Below, in pieces: positions 6,523 through 13,493 of a stretch of DNA of 13,511 bases (position 1 is the stretch's first letter; each line of letters begins with the position of its first letter). This DNA comes from Sulfurospirillaceae bacterium (GTDB lineage Bacteria > Campylobacterota > Campylobacteria > Campylobacterales > Sulfurospirillaceae): contig JAQWCT010000043.1 of the NCBI GenBank assembly GCA_028705785.1, positions 1 to 13,511 on the forward strand. Direction: 5' to 3'. A model generated the notes under the pieces. It worked only from the letters and a program-made list of their open reading frames with translations, made no database searches and was not told where the DNA came from. The position numbers and the translations under genes were made by a program.

Positions 6523-7287
6523 GTGCGTATTTTATTTTTAACATTTATCACAGTCTTCACACTTTTTGGCACTGAATATATTAATCCAACGCCCTATGTA
6601 AGCACATCTGCTACTAGTGGAGACGACTTTGAAAAAGAATTTACCGCTAAAGAGGAAACCAATCTTTTTGATCCACTCAGTGGATATAATGAAGTTATGA
6701 CAACTATCAATGATAAATTTTATGTTTATCTTCTTAGACCAACCGCCGTTGGATACAGCTATGTTGTACCAGAACTTGCAAGAACTGGTATCTCTAACTT
6801 TTTTGAAAACCTCTTTTTTCCTATCAGATTTATCAACAATCTTTTACAATTTAAGTTCCAAAATAGTTTTGAAGAACTCGAGCGATTTGCCCTTAACTCT
6901 ACCATTGGTATCTTAGGTTTTATGGATGTGGCAAAAGACGAATTTGGTATCCAAGCTCATAGTGAAGACTTAGGGCAAACACTAGGGTATTATGGTGTTG
7001 GCAATGGTTTCCATGTCGTACTACCACTTCTTGGACCTTCTAATGTGAGAGATATGGCAGGTATATTTGGAGATTCTTGGGTCAATCCTATTAACTATAT
7101 CGAATCTCGTCACGCTAACCTTGTCGACAATAATGATGAATCACTTTATATAACACTATTTCATACAATCAACAAAACTTCTTTACATGTAGAAGAATTT
7201 GATAACTTGAGAAAAGACGCTATTGAACTTTATCCTTTTTTACGCAATCTTTATGAATCAAGAAGAACTAAACTTATTAGCGAATAA
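6523..7287 (+). CDS. mlaA: MlaA/VacJ family outer-membrane lipid-asymmetry protein, no lipobox
   Basis: MlaA sits in the inner leaflet of the outer membrane and passes mislocalised phospholipids to the periplasmic carrier MlaC. The 254-residue product (E. coli 251) has the family signatures: DPLSGYN (50-56), LLRPTAVGYSYVVPELARTGISNFFENL, LNSTIGILGFMD, and EDLGQTLGYYGVGNG followed by LPLLGPSNVRD (148-177). The N-terminus is a short hydrophobic signal (MRILFLTFITVFTLFG). It has no cysteine, so the lipid anchor of E. coli MlaA is absent. The start is GTG, with AAGG (6512-6515) 7 nt upstream. The gene converges on the RND exporter with 7 nt between stops; mlaC lies beyond that exporter. It matches the C. 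jejuni Cj1371 arrangement, from memory. One TACATGTA palindrome lies inside. Confidence 0.93.
   Translation: MRILFLTFITVFTLFGTEYINPTPYVSTSATSGDDFEKEFTAKEETNLFDPLSGYNEVMTTINDKFYVYLLRPTAVGYSYVVPELARTGISNFFENLFFPIRFINNLLQFKFQNSFEELERFALNSTIGILGFMDVAKDEFGIQAHSEDLGQTLGYYGVGNGFHVVLPLLGPSNVRDMAGIFGDSWVNPINYIESRHANLVDNNDESLYITLFHTINKTSLHVEEFDNLRKDAIELYPFLRNLYESRRTKLISE
7184..7191. repeat. TACATGTA palindrome (in mlaA)
   Basis: One of five copies. The plus-strand context is TTACATGTAG. It encodes Leu-His-Val (TTA CAT GTA) in mlaA. Confidence 0.6.
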
Positions 7288-7294
7288 AACTTGT

Positions 7295-9769
7295 TTATTT
7301 AGTTTTAAATGGCTTGAAAATAATGACTAAAAGTGGTGAAAATAGCAAATCAGACATGATGGCTACGAGCAATACGATAACCGTCAACAATCCAAATATC
7401 ATTGTTGGAATAAAGTTTGATGTTACAAGTACTAAAAATCCCACAATCGTAGCTAAGGAATAGTAAAACATTCCAAATGCAATTGTATGATGTGCTCTTC
7501 TCATAGCCGCAATGTAGTCACCATCTCGTTTTATCTCCTCACGGAAACGATAATAATAGTGTATCGTGTTATCTACTGTAATTCCCAACGCGATAGAGGC
7601 AATGGTAATACTCATCATATCAAGAGGAATATTAGCAACCCCCATAATACCAAATATGATACTAATAGGCACTATATTGACGGTCATTGCTAGCATAGCT
7701 ATTTTCAATGATCTAAAGAGAACTAGGAACATCCCACCAAGAGAAAGCAATGCAAGGCCGAGTGTTGATATTTGAGAATTAAACAGAGATTGGAGCATAT
7801 TATTGTAAAGCACCATCATACCAACCAAATTAAAATTCTTTGGCTCAATGCCTAGCTTTTCAGTCATATCTGTATTAATTTTTTGAATCAGCTCATTTCT
7901 TCTTAATTCAGGATTTGAATCTACCACCCTGACAACAAAATGCGCTTCATCATGTTCGATATTGACATAAGGAGAGAGGATAATTTTTTTGTACTCTTTA
8001 GGTAATTCATTGTACATAAGGGCTAACTCAAAATTGTCTAAATCTTTACCTTCTTTGATAATTCTTCCGACTTTTACCAGTGTTCCAAGTGAAGACACAT
8101 TTCCTACTTCTGGTAATGATGCCAAATAGTCATGTACTTTAAGAATTGTTTCCATTTTTTGGGAAGTAAACCAGTATTGTGCATCATTTTTTGATTGATC
8201 AAATTCTTCTTCAAAGCTATCTAATTGTAAGTTATCTTTAGGTTCTATCTGCGTATCACTTTGTGCTTTTGGAAATTTGATGACAATCTCCAAAGGCGTA
8301 GTTCCACCAAGGTTATTATCAATTTTCTTCATTCCTTGATAGATTTCGGTATTTTGTTTAAAATAATTAATAAAACTATTTTCAACTACAAGCCTTGTTG
8401 CTCCATAGATACTAAAAATGGCTAACGCTACAGCCATACTAATAACGACTTTACCATGATGTTCAACAATATTTGCAAATCTTGTATTGAGCGTAAAATG
8501 TGTATCAAATGTGAGTACAGGTTCTTTTTTATCCAATGCCATCATAATAGCAGGAAAGAGCAAATAGGTCATAATAAGCGAAATGCTCACTCCAATATTC
8601 ATCATATTTCCCAAATCAATAATAGGCAAAATACCGCATGTCATCAAAGAACCAAAACCAACAACAGATGTTAAGATAACAAAGAAAGAAGGTGTTGCCA
8701 TTCTTTCCAAAGTGATAGTAATTAATTCTTTTTGTGAAAAATCTGGATAAAGTGCATATTGTTCCCTATAACATACAATCAAGTGTATCACCAATGAAAG
8801 TGTCGTAATAAGCTGCATAGAAACATAATTAGAAGAAATAACCGTTACTTCAAGCCCCAAAAGAGCATTAATCCCTGTTGTAATAATAACAGCACAAAAA
8901 GAGATAACGATAGGCAAGACTACAAATCGTCTTTGTCTAAAAATAACCCATAGCATAAGTATCATAATCACTAAAATGGCAGTTCCATAAATAGCAATGT
9001 CGCCTTTAACAAAACTTATCATATCATCTGCCACCATCATCACTCCTCCTAAAAAGAGTTCTCCTTGGGTACGATATGGATTAAGTGTTGCCCGAACATT
9101 TTCAATCAAATGATGGGTTTTTTCTCTAGAAATATCTCTATAGGATTTAAATTCATTCTTGACAACCTCGTACTGTTGTTCTTCTTCTTTGGTTAAAACC
9201 CTCTCTTTTGCCTTTTGCATAAATTCATTGCGCGCATTAAGTAATTGCGTATATCTATCATCATCTTTTAAATTCACAATCATCGCAGTCGTTTTAAAAT
9301 CACCACTAACAAGATTTTGTGAATAAATAGGGCTACTTGTAAGCTCTTTTTGTGCTAAGTCCTTATTAATATTTTTGGATTTGAGAGTTTGAATATTGCT
9401 GATAAGTTCTTTAATGGGTCTTGTAGGACTCTCCAACAAAGGAACATCAAGCAGTGTTATCATACTGTCTACACCATCTATAGAAAGAAGAGCATCTTTA
9501 AGGTTTTGTATCGTTTCTAATGTTTTATCCGAGAGTAGATAATCATTTGGACTAAAAGAGATAACTAGATAATCAGGGCTAATATAACGACCATGTACTT
9601 CGCGCGTTAATTTTAAATCCTTATCATCTTCCAATAAAAGCGTTTCAGCAGAGGCATCGATACTCAAATGAGTTGCATAGTAACCAAAAACTGCAGTAGC
9701 AATAACAACACCCAATAATACAGCTTTAAAGTACTTAACAATAAAGTTTATATACATTTTCAATAACAT
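7295..9769 (-). CDS. RND/MMPL-family transporter, HpnN-like, probable lipid exporter
   Basis: This is an inner-membrane RND-superfamily protein of 824 residues with the internally duplicated plan. A first membrane helix (about 15-33) is followed by a large periplasmic loop (about 34-255), then helices 2-6. Helix 7 (about 440-460) is followed by a second large loop (about 461-650), then helices 8-12. The second half has GITVDNTIHYYYRF (from residue 729), with Asp733 where MMPL/HpnN proteins carry a proton-relay acid. The equivalent first-half helix (SNYVSMQLITTLSLVIHL) has no acid. The gene follows mlaC by 8 nt in the same operon. HpnN proteins pair with MlaC-like HpnM in hopanoid bacteria, but no hopanoid gene is seen here, so phospholipid transport is the likelier role. 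Two Met starts are possible (9769 and 9757); neither has a good Shine-Dalgarno. Confidence 0.85.
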   Translation of the reverse strand: MLLKMYINFIVKYFKAVLLGVVIATAVFGYYATHLSIDASAETLLLEDDKDLKLTREVHGRYISPDYLVISFSPNDYLLSDKTLETIQNLKDALLSIDGVDSMITLLDVPLLESPTRPIKELISNIQTLKSKNINKDLAQKELTSSPIYSQNLVSGDFKTTAMIVNLKDDDRYTQLLNARNEFMQKAKERVLTKEEEQQYEVVKNEFKSYRDISREKTHHLIENVRATLNPYRTQGELFLGGVMMVADDMISFVKGDIAIYGTAILVIMILMLWVIFRQRRFVVLPIVISFCAVIITTGINALLGLEVTVISSNYVSMQLITTLSLVIHLIVCYREQYALYPDFSQKELITITLERMATPSFFVILTSVVGFGSLMTCGILPIIDLGNMMNIGVSISLIMTYLLFPAIMMALDKKEPVLTFDTHFTLNTRFANIVEHHGKVVISMAVALAIFSIYGATRLVVENSFINYFKQNTEIYQGMKKIDNNLGGTTPLEIVIKFPKAQSDTQIEPKDNLQLDSFEEEFDQSKNDAQYWFTSQKMETILKVHDYLASLPEVGNVSSLGTLVKVGRIIKEGKDLDNFELALMYNELPKEYKKIILSPYVNIEHDEAHFVVRVVDSNPELRRNELIQKINTDMTEKLGIEPKNFNLVGMMVLYNNMLQSLFNSQISTLGLALLSLGGMFLVLFRSLKIAMLAMTVNIVPISIIFGIMGVANIPLDMMSITIASIALGITVDNTIHYYYRFREEIKRDGDYIAAMRRAHHTIAFGMFYYSLATIVGFLVLVTSNFIPTMIFGLLTVIVLLVAIMSDLLFSPLLVIIFKPFKTK

Positions 9770-9777
9770 ATCAATAG

Positions 9778-10350
9778 CTACTGTCGTTTTCGAAGTTTGT
9801 CAAATAATTTATCAGCTCCAGCCGTTGCTACGATTTCTGAAAATTGAGCACGATATGTCTGTACAAGACTCACTCCTGCGACTTCTAAATCATAAATTTT
9901 CCACACTTGTTGACCTTGCAAATAGTACTTAAAGATAACTTCCATATCTTCTTTTTTACTATGAATCACAGAGATAACCGAAATTCTATCTTGTTTAGTT
10001 TTTGAAGAACTCTTAATCTCCAACTTGTCGTTAGAATAACTTTTGAGCTTTTCTAAAAAAGCATCTTTGAGTTCTTTTTCAAAAAGCATACTAAACTCTT
10101 TGAGTTGAGAAACAGTGAGTTTTTGTCGATCGCTTTTATCAAGGCTTAATTTTGACATTAATTCAAAATCTATAACAGGATCTATTTTTTCCAAAATCTT
10201 CTGATTTTTTTCAATTTGATTCATTTTTTGATCTGCTATAAACATCGTAATATCATCTGCTCTTGTTTGCAAATCATCTTGAATGCTTTTGAGTTCGTCA
10301 CCTAAAAGTGGCAATAACGCAAGCATTAATGCTACAATTATTTTTTTCAT
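9778..10350 (-). CDS. mlaC: MlaC/Ttg2D family periplasmic lipid-binding protein
   Basis: MlaC-type proteins carry phospholipids across the periplasm between MlaA and an inner-membrane transporter. The 190-residue product (E. coli MlaC is 211) starts with a cleavable signal (MKKIIVALMLALLPLLG) without cysteine, so it should be soluble in the periplasm. The C-terminal half has the family's hallmark KIYDLEVAGVSLVQTYRAQF. HpnM, the hopanoid-associated homologue, belongs to the same family and also neighbours an RND protein. AAAGGA lies about 10 nt before the ATG. The gene is third in hpt-trpA-mlaC-RND, 42 nt after trpA. A 5-bp hairpin overlaps the trpA stop (10380-10397) but has no T-run. Confidence 0.9.
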   Translation of the reverse strand: MKKIIVALMLALLPLLGDELKSIQDDLQTRADDITMFIADQKMNQIEKNQKILEKIDPVIDFELMSKLSLDKSDRQKLTVSQLKEFSMLFEKELKDAFLEKLKSYSNDKLEIKSSSKTKQDRISVISVIHSKKEDMEVIFKYYLQGQQVWKIYDLEVAGVSLVQTYRAQFSEIVATAGADKLFDKLRKRQ

Positions 10351-10392
10351 TGTTGTTCTATCCTTTGATTTTCTTCATACCTAAGTCAGAGA

Positions 10393-11133
10393 TTAGGAAT
10401 TAATTTTTTCTTTGATTATTTTTGCTTTTTGAGATATCTTTTCTATTTTTTGCGTAGGTGTTAAACGCTCATCCAATAAAACTTCTACAAAAACACTGCC
10501 TACAATCACACCATCAACACCTTGAGCTTTCTCTTGTGCAGTTTTCTCATTGACACCAAAACCAACAAAGAGAGGTGTTTGACTATAGGTTTTGATATAC
10601 TCAATTGTCTTGCTCAAATCTTCACTGACTCCAGAGCCTGTAATTCCCGCATAAGCTACTAAATAGATAAACTCTTTAGCATGTTTAACAACCGTGGCAA
10701 TGCGCTCTTTACTATCCGTTGGGGCTACAAAACTAATCAATGCACTATCATACTGATTCATCAATGGCACAAAAGGCAAAGACTCTTCGTGTGGTAAATC
10801 AGGGATAATAAAACCTTTTATTCCAAATTCTTGTGCTTTTTTGGCAAAGGTTTCAAGGCCTCTATGGTAAAAAGGATTAAAATACCCCATCCAGTAGGTT
10901 TCTATTTTTGGAGCAATGATTTGAGATATCTCAAAAAGTGTATCGATTTTAAAACCATTTTGCAATGCTTTAAGATTGGCTACTTCAATGACAGGACCAT
11001 CTGCAACAGGATCCGAAAAAGGGATACCGAGTTCTAATTTATCAACGCCTGATTCCAAAAGTGTATCGACCAAATCTAACGAAAAATTCTTATCAGGAAA
11101 TCCTGCTGTAATATACGCAACTAATTGTTTCAC
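10393..11133 (-). CDS. trpA: Tryptophan synthase alpha chain
   Basis: TrpA cleaves indole-3-glycerol phosphate to indole, which passes to TrpB for condensation with serine. The 246-residue TIM-barrel product (family about 250-270) shows the active-site block ELGIPFSDPVADGPVI. Glu34 and Asp45 correspond to the catalytic Glu49 and Asp60 of Salmonella TrpA. The phosphate-binding end (VGFGVNEKTA, then VDGVIVGS) is intact. The start is GTG at 11131-11133, overlapping the hpt stop by 4 nt (GTGA), so translation is coupled. trpB, its normal partner, is not here; the gene lies between an Hpt-domain gene and mlaC. No attenuator or leader peptide was seen. Confidence 0.96.
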   Translation of the reverse strand: MKQLVAYITAGFPDKNFSLDLVDTLLESGVDKLELGIPFSDPVADGPVIEVANLKALQNGFKIDTLFEISQIIAPKIETYWMGYFNPFYHRGLETFAKKAQEFGIKGFIIPDLPHEESLPFVPLMNQYDSALISFVAPTDSKERIATVVKHAKEFIYLVAYAGITGSGVSEDLSKTIEYIKTYSQTPLFVGFGVNEKTAQEKAQGVDGVIVGSVFVEVLLDERLTPTQKIEKISQKAKIIKEKINS

Positions 11134-11540
11134 TCTTTCTCCAACACAAAAGGAACTTTTATAACAAGCGGATTAAGAACGGTAAAATAATCCGCATCTT
11201 TTTCCACATCTCTTCGATATTTTTCAAATTGATCACTCACCAGCAAAAGCCAATCTATAAAAGACTCACTCGCAGGACCTTTTAACATTCGTGCCTCTTC
11301 GACAACATCTTCACACAAAACAGCTAACTTTATAATAGGTTCTAACTTTAAAAATCCAGCGGCTGACTTCATATTGTGAAATATTCGAAATAGCTCTCCA
11401 ATATTGTCTTCATAGCGCTCAATCTTATTAAGACCAATAATCAAAGGTTCCATATTTTCACACATAATGGCATAGTGAGAGATAAAATCCTCAACAATTT
11501 CAATGTCAAAATCAACTTCAAGTTGTGCCAAAATACCCAT
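11130..11540 (-). CDS. Stand-alone Hpt (histidine phosphotransfer) domain protein
   Basis: A 136-residue four-helix protein with the Hpt motif LFRIFHNMKSAAGFLKL. His55 is the expected phospho-acceptor, with Lys58 and Gly62 following as in HxxKxxxG. Hpt proteins relay phosphate between a hybrid kinase and a receiver domain in the cytoplasm; the partners cannot be told from this sequence. The C-terminus beyond the helices (ADYFTVLNPLVIKVPF) is not typical and may be an added element. I chose the ATG at 11538-11540 because GGAGG lies 8 nt upstream. The frame is open 11 codons further (to 11573), but the predicted -10 box lies inside that stretch. It is first in the operon and overlaps trpA by 4 nt. 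A CheA-like function is excluded by size. Confidence 0.8.
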   Translation of the reverse strand: MGILAQLEVDFDIEIVEDFISHYAIMCENMEPLIIGLNKIERYEDNIGELFRIFHNMKSAAGFLKLEPIIKLAVLCEDVVEEARMLKGPASESFIDWLLLVSDQFEKYRRDVEKDADYFTVLNPLVIKVPFVLEKE

Positions 11541-11563
11541 ATAAGTTACCTCCGAAGTTCTCA

Positions 11564-11569
11564 ATTGTA
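11564..11569 (-). promoter_or_regulatory. -10 box of the hpt-trpA-mlaC-RND operon
   Basis: TACAAT on the minus strand (5 of 6) lies 23 nt before the chosen hpt ATG and just upstream of its GGAGG. An ATGACA (11593-11598) resembles a -35 but is 23 nt away, too far for a normal spacer. It is divergent from the panB promoter. Confidence 0.45.
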
Positions 11570-11607
11570 CCATTTTTTAGATAAATTTTTCTTGTCATAA
11601 AATAGTG

Positions 11608-11613
11608 TATAAT
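11608..11613 (+). promoter_or_regulatory. -10 box of the panB-ruvB operon
   Basis: A perfect TATAAT on the plus strand ends 6 nt before the panB ATG. Transcription would therefore start at or within a base or two of the start codon. No Shine-Dalgarno is present between them. The -35 position is only T-rich. Confidence 0.6.
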
Positions 11614-11619
11614 TCCACC

Positions 11620-12408
11620 ATGAAAACAATCACAGCCATAAAAAATAATAAGGGTAAAATCCCCCTCACCGTTATCACAGCTTATGATGCACTTTTTGCC
11701 TCTTTATTTGATGGCAAGGTTGACATTATCTTGGTGGGCGATAGCCTCAATATGAGTTTCAATGCCGCCCCAGATACTCTTTCAGCAACGATGGAAGTGA
11801 TGCTATATCACTCTAAAGCAGTATGTGCGGGTGCTAAAGATACTTTTATTGTAGTTGACATGCCTTTTGGAACTTATACTGATGAAAAAATTGCTCTGCT
11901 TAATGCTTCGCGTGTCTATACGGAAACAAAAGCACATGCAGTTAAAATCGAAGGTGGTGTTAGTAGAGCACCTATCATCAAAGCACTGACCCAAAACTCC
12001 ATTGCCGTGATGGGGCATATTGGTTTGATGCCTCAGTATGTACGAAGTGAAGGTGGTTATAAAATCCGAGGTCGTACTGAAGAAGATATTTTAGAACTTA
12101 TTGCAGATGCAAAAGCCGTCGAAAAAGCTGGTGCATTTAGTATGGTCATTGAGGGTGTTATGGCAGATGCTGCAAAACGCATTAGTGAAGCTGTAAGCAT
12201 TCCTACTATCGGCATTGGAGCAGGCGTTGATACGGATGGTCAAGTCTTAGTATGGAGTGATATGTTAGGATTTTTTACCGCTTTTCAACCAAAATTTGCC
12301 AAGCGGTATCTTGATGGAGCTTCATTGGTACAAGATGCACTCGATTCTTATATTAAAGAAGTTCATGACCGTTCTTTCCCAGCACCTGAACACACTTATA
12401 CAAAGTAA
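11620..12408 (+). CDS. panB: 3-methyl-2-oxobutanoate hydroxymethyltransferase (ketopantoate hydroxymethyltransferase)
   Basis: PanB adds a hydroxymethyl group from methylene-tetrahydrofolate to 2-oxoisovalerate, the first step to pantothenate and coenzyme A. The product is 262 residues, the usual length. Mg2+ ligands match E. coli Asp45, Asp84 and Glu114: Asp41 (VGDSLNM), Asp80 (VVDMPF) and Glu111 (KIEGG). Glu178 (VIEGV) matches the catalytic Glu181. HIGLMPQ and IPTIGIGAG are also conserved. I start at the ATG at 11620. A GTG 5 codons upstream (11605) is open but overlaps the -10 box. Neither start has a Shine-Dalgarno, and the message may be leaderless. ruvB follows by 5 nt. panC and panD are not in the window. 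Confidence 0.96.
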   Translation: MKTITAIKNNKGKIPLTVITAYDALFASLFDGKVDIILVGDSLNMSFNAAPDTLSATMEVMLYHSKAVCAGAKDTFIVVDMPFGTYTDEKIALLNASRVYTETKAHAVKIEGGVSRAPIIKALTQNSIAVMGHIGLMPQYVRSEGGYKIRGRTEEDILELIADAKAVEKAGAFSMVIEGVMADAAKRISEAVSIPTIGIGAGVDTDGQVLVWSDMLGFFTAFQPKFAKRYLDGASLVQDALDSYIKEVHDRSFPAPEHTYTK

Positions 12409-12413
12409 CCTTG

Positions 12414-13436
12414 ATGGAGCGCATTGTAGAAATAGAAAAAATCTCTTTTGAGAGTGAATATGAAAAAAGTCTTCGACCTACCAATTGGGATGGCTATATC
12501 GGGCAAGATAAAATTAAAAGAAACCTGCAAGTCTTTATCCAAGCGGCTCAAAAAAGAAGCGAATGTTTAGACCATGTCCTCTTTTTTGGACCTCCAGGAC
12601 TTGGAAAAACAACTTTAGCGTATATCATTTCCAATGAAATGAATGCCAACATTAAAATCACCGCAGCCCCTATGATTGAAAAAAGTGGCGATTTGGCTGC
12701 TATTTTGACCAACCTTCAAGAAGGAGATATTCTTTTTATCGATGAGATTCATCGACTCTCCCCTGCTATCGAAGAGATCCTTTATCCTGCCATGGAAGAT
12801 TTCAGACTTGATATCATCATCGGAAGTGGTCCAGCAGCACAAACGATTAAAATAGATTTACCCAAATTTACACTCATTGGTGCAACCACTAGAGCGGGTA
12901 TGATAAGTTCACCGCTTCGAGACAGATTTGGGATGCACTTTAGATTGCAATTTTATAGCAAAGAAGAGTTAGCACAAATTATCGTACGAGCTTCTAAAAA
13001 ATTAGAAAAACCTTGCTTTGATGATGCTTCAATCGAAATGGCTCGCAGATCTAGAGGCACACCTAGGATTGCTCTTCGGCTTTTAAAGCGTGTGAGAGAT
13101 TATGCCGATGTGGGGAATGAAGATATTATCAGTAAACAAATGGCGCAATATGGACTTAATGAACTCGGCGTCAATGACCTTGGATTCGATGAGTTGGATT
13201 TAAAATATCTAGAGCTTCTTATTCAAACCAAAGGGCGACCTTTAGGGTTAAGTACTATCGCAGCCGCACTTAGTGAGGATGAAGGAACTATTGAAGATGT
13301 CATCGAACCTTATCTCTTAGCCAATGGCTATATCGAGCGAACAGCACGAGGGAGAATCGTCACGCCTAAGAGTTATGAGCTTTTTAGACTCACTCCACCC
13401 ATATTACAAAATGGTCTTTTTGAGGAAACCCTATGA
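12414..13436 (+). CDS. ruvB: Holliday junction branch-migration ATPase RuvB
   Basis: RuvB is the hexameric AAA+ motor that, with RuvA, drives branch migration at Holliday junctions before RuvC cuts. The 340-residue product has Walker A GPPGLGKT (59-66), Walker B ILFIDE (106-111), sensor 1 GATTRAG (156-162) and the arginine-finger region LRDRFG (168-173). It also has sensor 2 RGTPRIALRLLKRVRD and the winged-helix C-terminus (EDEGTIEDVIEPYLLANGYI). I chose the ATG at 12414; an in-frame TTG just before it (12411) is less likely. The start is 5 nt after panB with only a weak Shine-Dalgarno, so it probably depends on panB translation. The stop overlaps the next gene by 4 nt (ATGA). Confidence 0.98.
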   Translation: MERIVEIEKISFESEYEKSLRPTNWDGYIGQDKIKRNLQVFIQAAQKRSECLDHVLFFGPPGLGKTTLAYIISNEMNANIKITAAPMIEKSGDLAAILTNLQEGDILFIDEIHRLSPAIEEILYPAMEDFRLDIIIGSGPAAQTIKIDLPKFTLIGATTRAGMISSPLRDRFGMHFRLQFYSKEELAQIIVRASKKLEKPCFDDASIEMARRSRGTPRIALRLLKRVRDYADVGNEDIISKQMAQYGLNELGVNDLGFDELDLKYLELLIQTKGRPLGLSTIAAALSEDEGTIEDVIEPYLLANGYIERTARGRIVTPKSYELFRLTPPILQNGLFEETL

Positions 13437-13493
13437 ACGAACATCGCTTTTTTGTGACGGCTCTTTTTTTAGCGGTTCTATTTTCGATTATCA
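13433..13493 (+). CDS. N-terminus of a membrane protein, cut at the contig end (possible AI-2E family permease)
   Basis: The ATG overlaps the ruvB stop (ATGA), so the gene is coupled to ruvB. Only 20 native codons remain: a short polar start (MNEHR) then a hydrophobic stretch (FFVTALFLAVLFSII) typical of a first membrane helix. In C. jejuni the gene after ruvB encodes an AI-2E/PerM-type permease (from memory), which would fit; the fragment is too short to confirm it. The frame stays open to 13511, but the last 18 bases are sequencing adapter, so the Lys-Ile-Gly-Arg-Ala-Ser they help encode is mostly not real. Confidence 0.6.

Noticed and set aside
10380..10397. CCTAA/TTAGG hairpin overlapping the trpA stop, as a terminator
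   Set aside because: The stem is only 5 bp and no T-run follows on the minus strand; mlaC is probably co-transcribed.
11541..11573. Longer Hpt protein starting at 11573
   Set aside because: The predicted -10 box lies inside the extension, and GGAGG sits 8 nt before the ATG at 11540.
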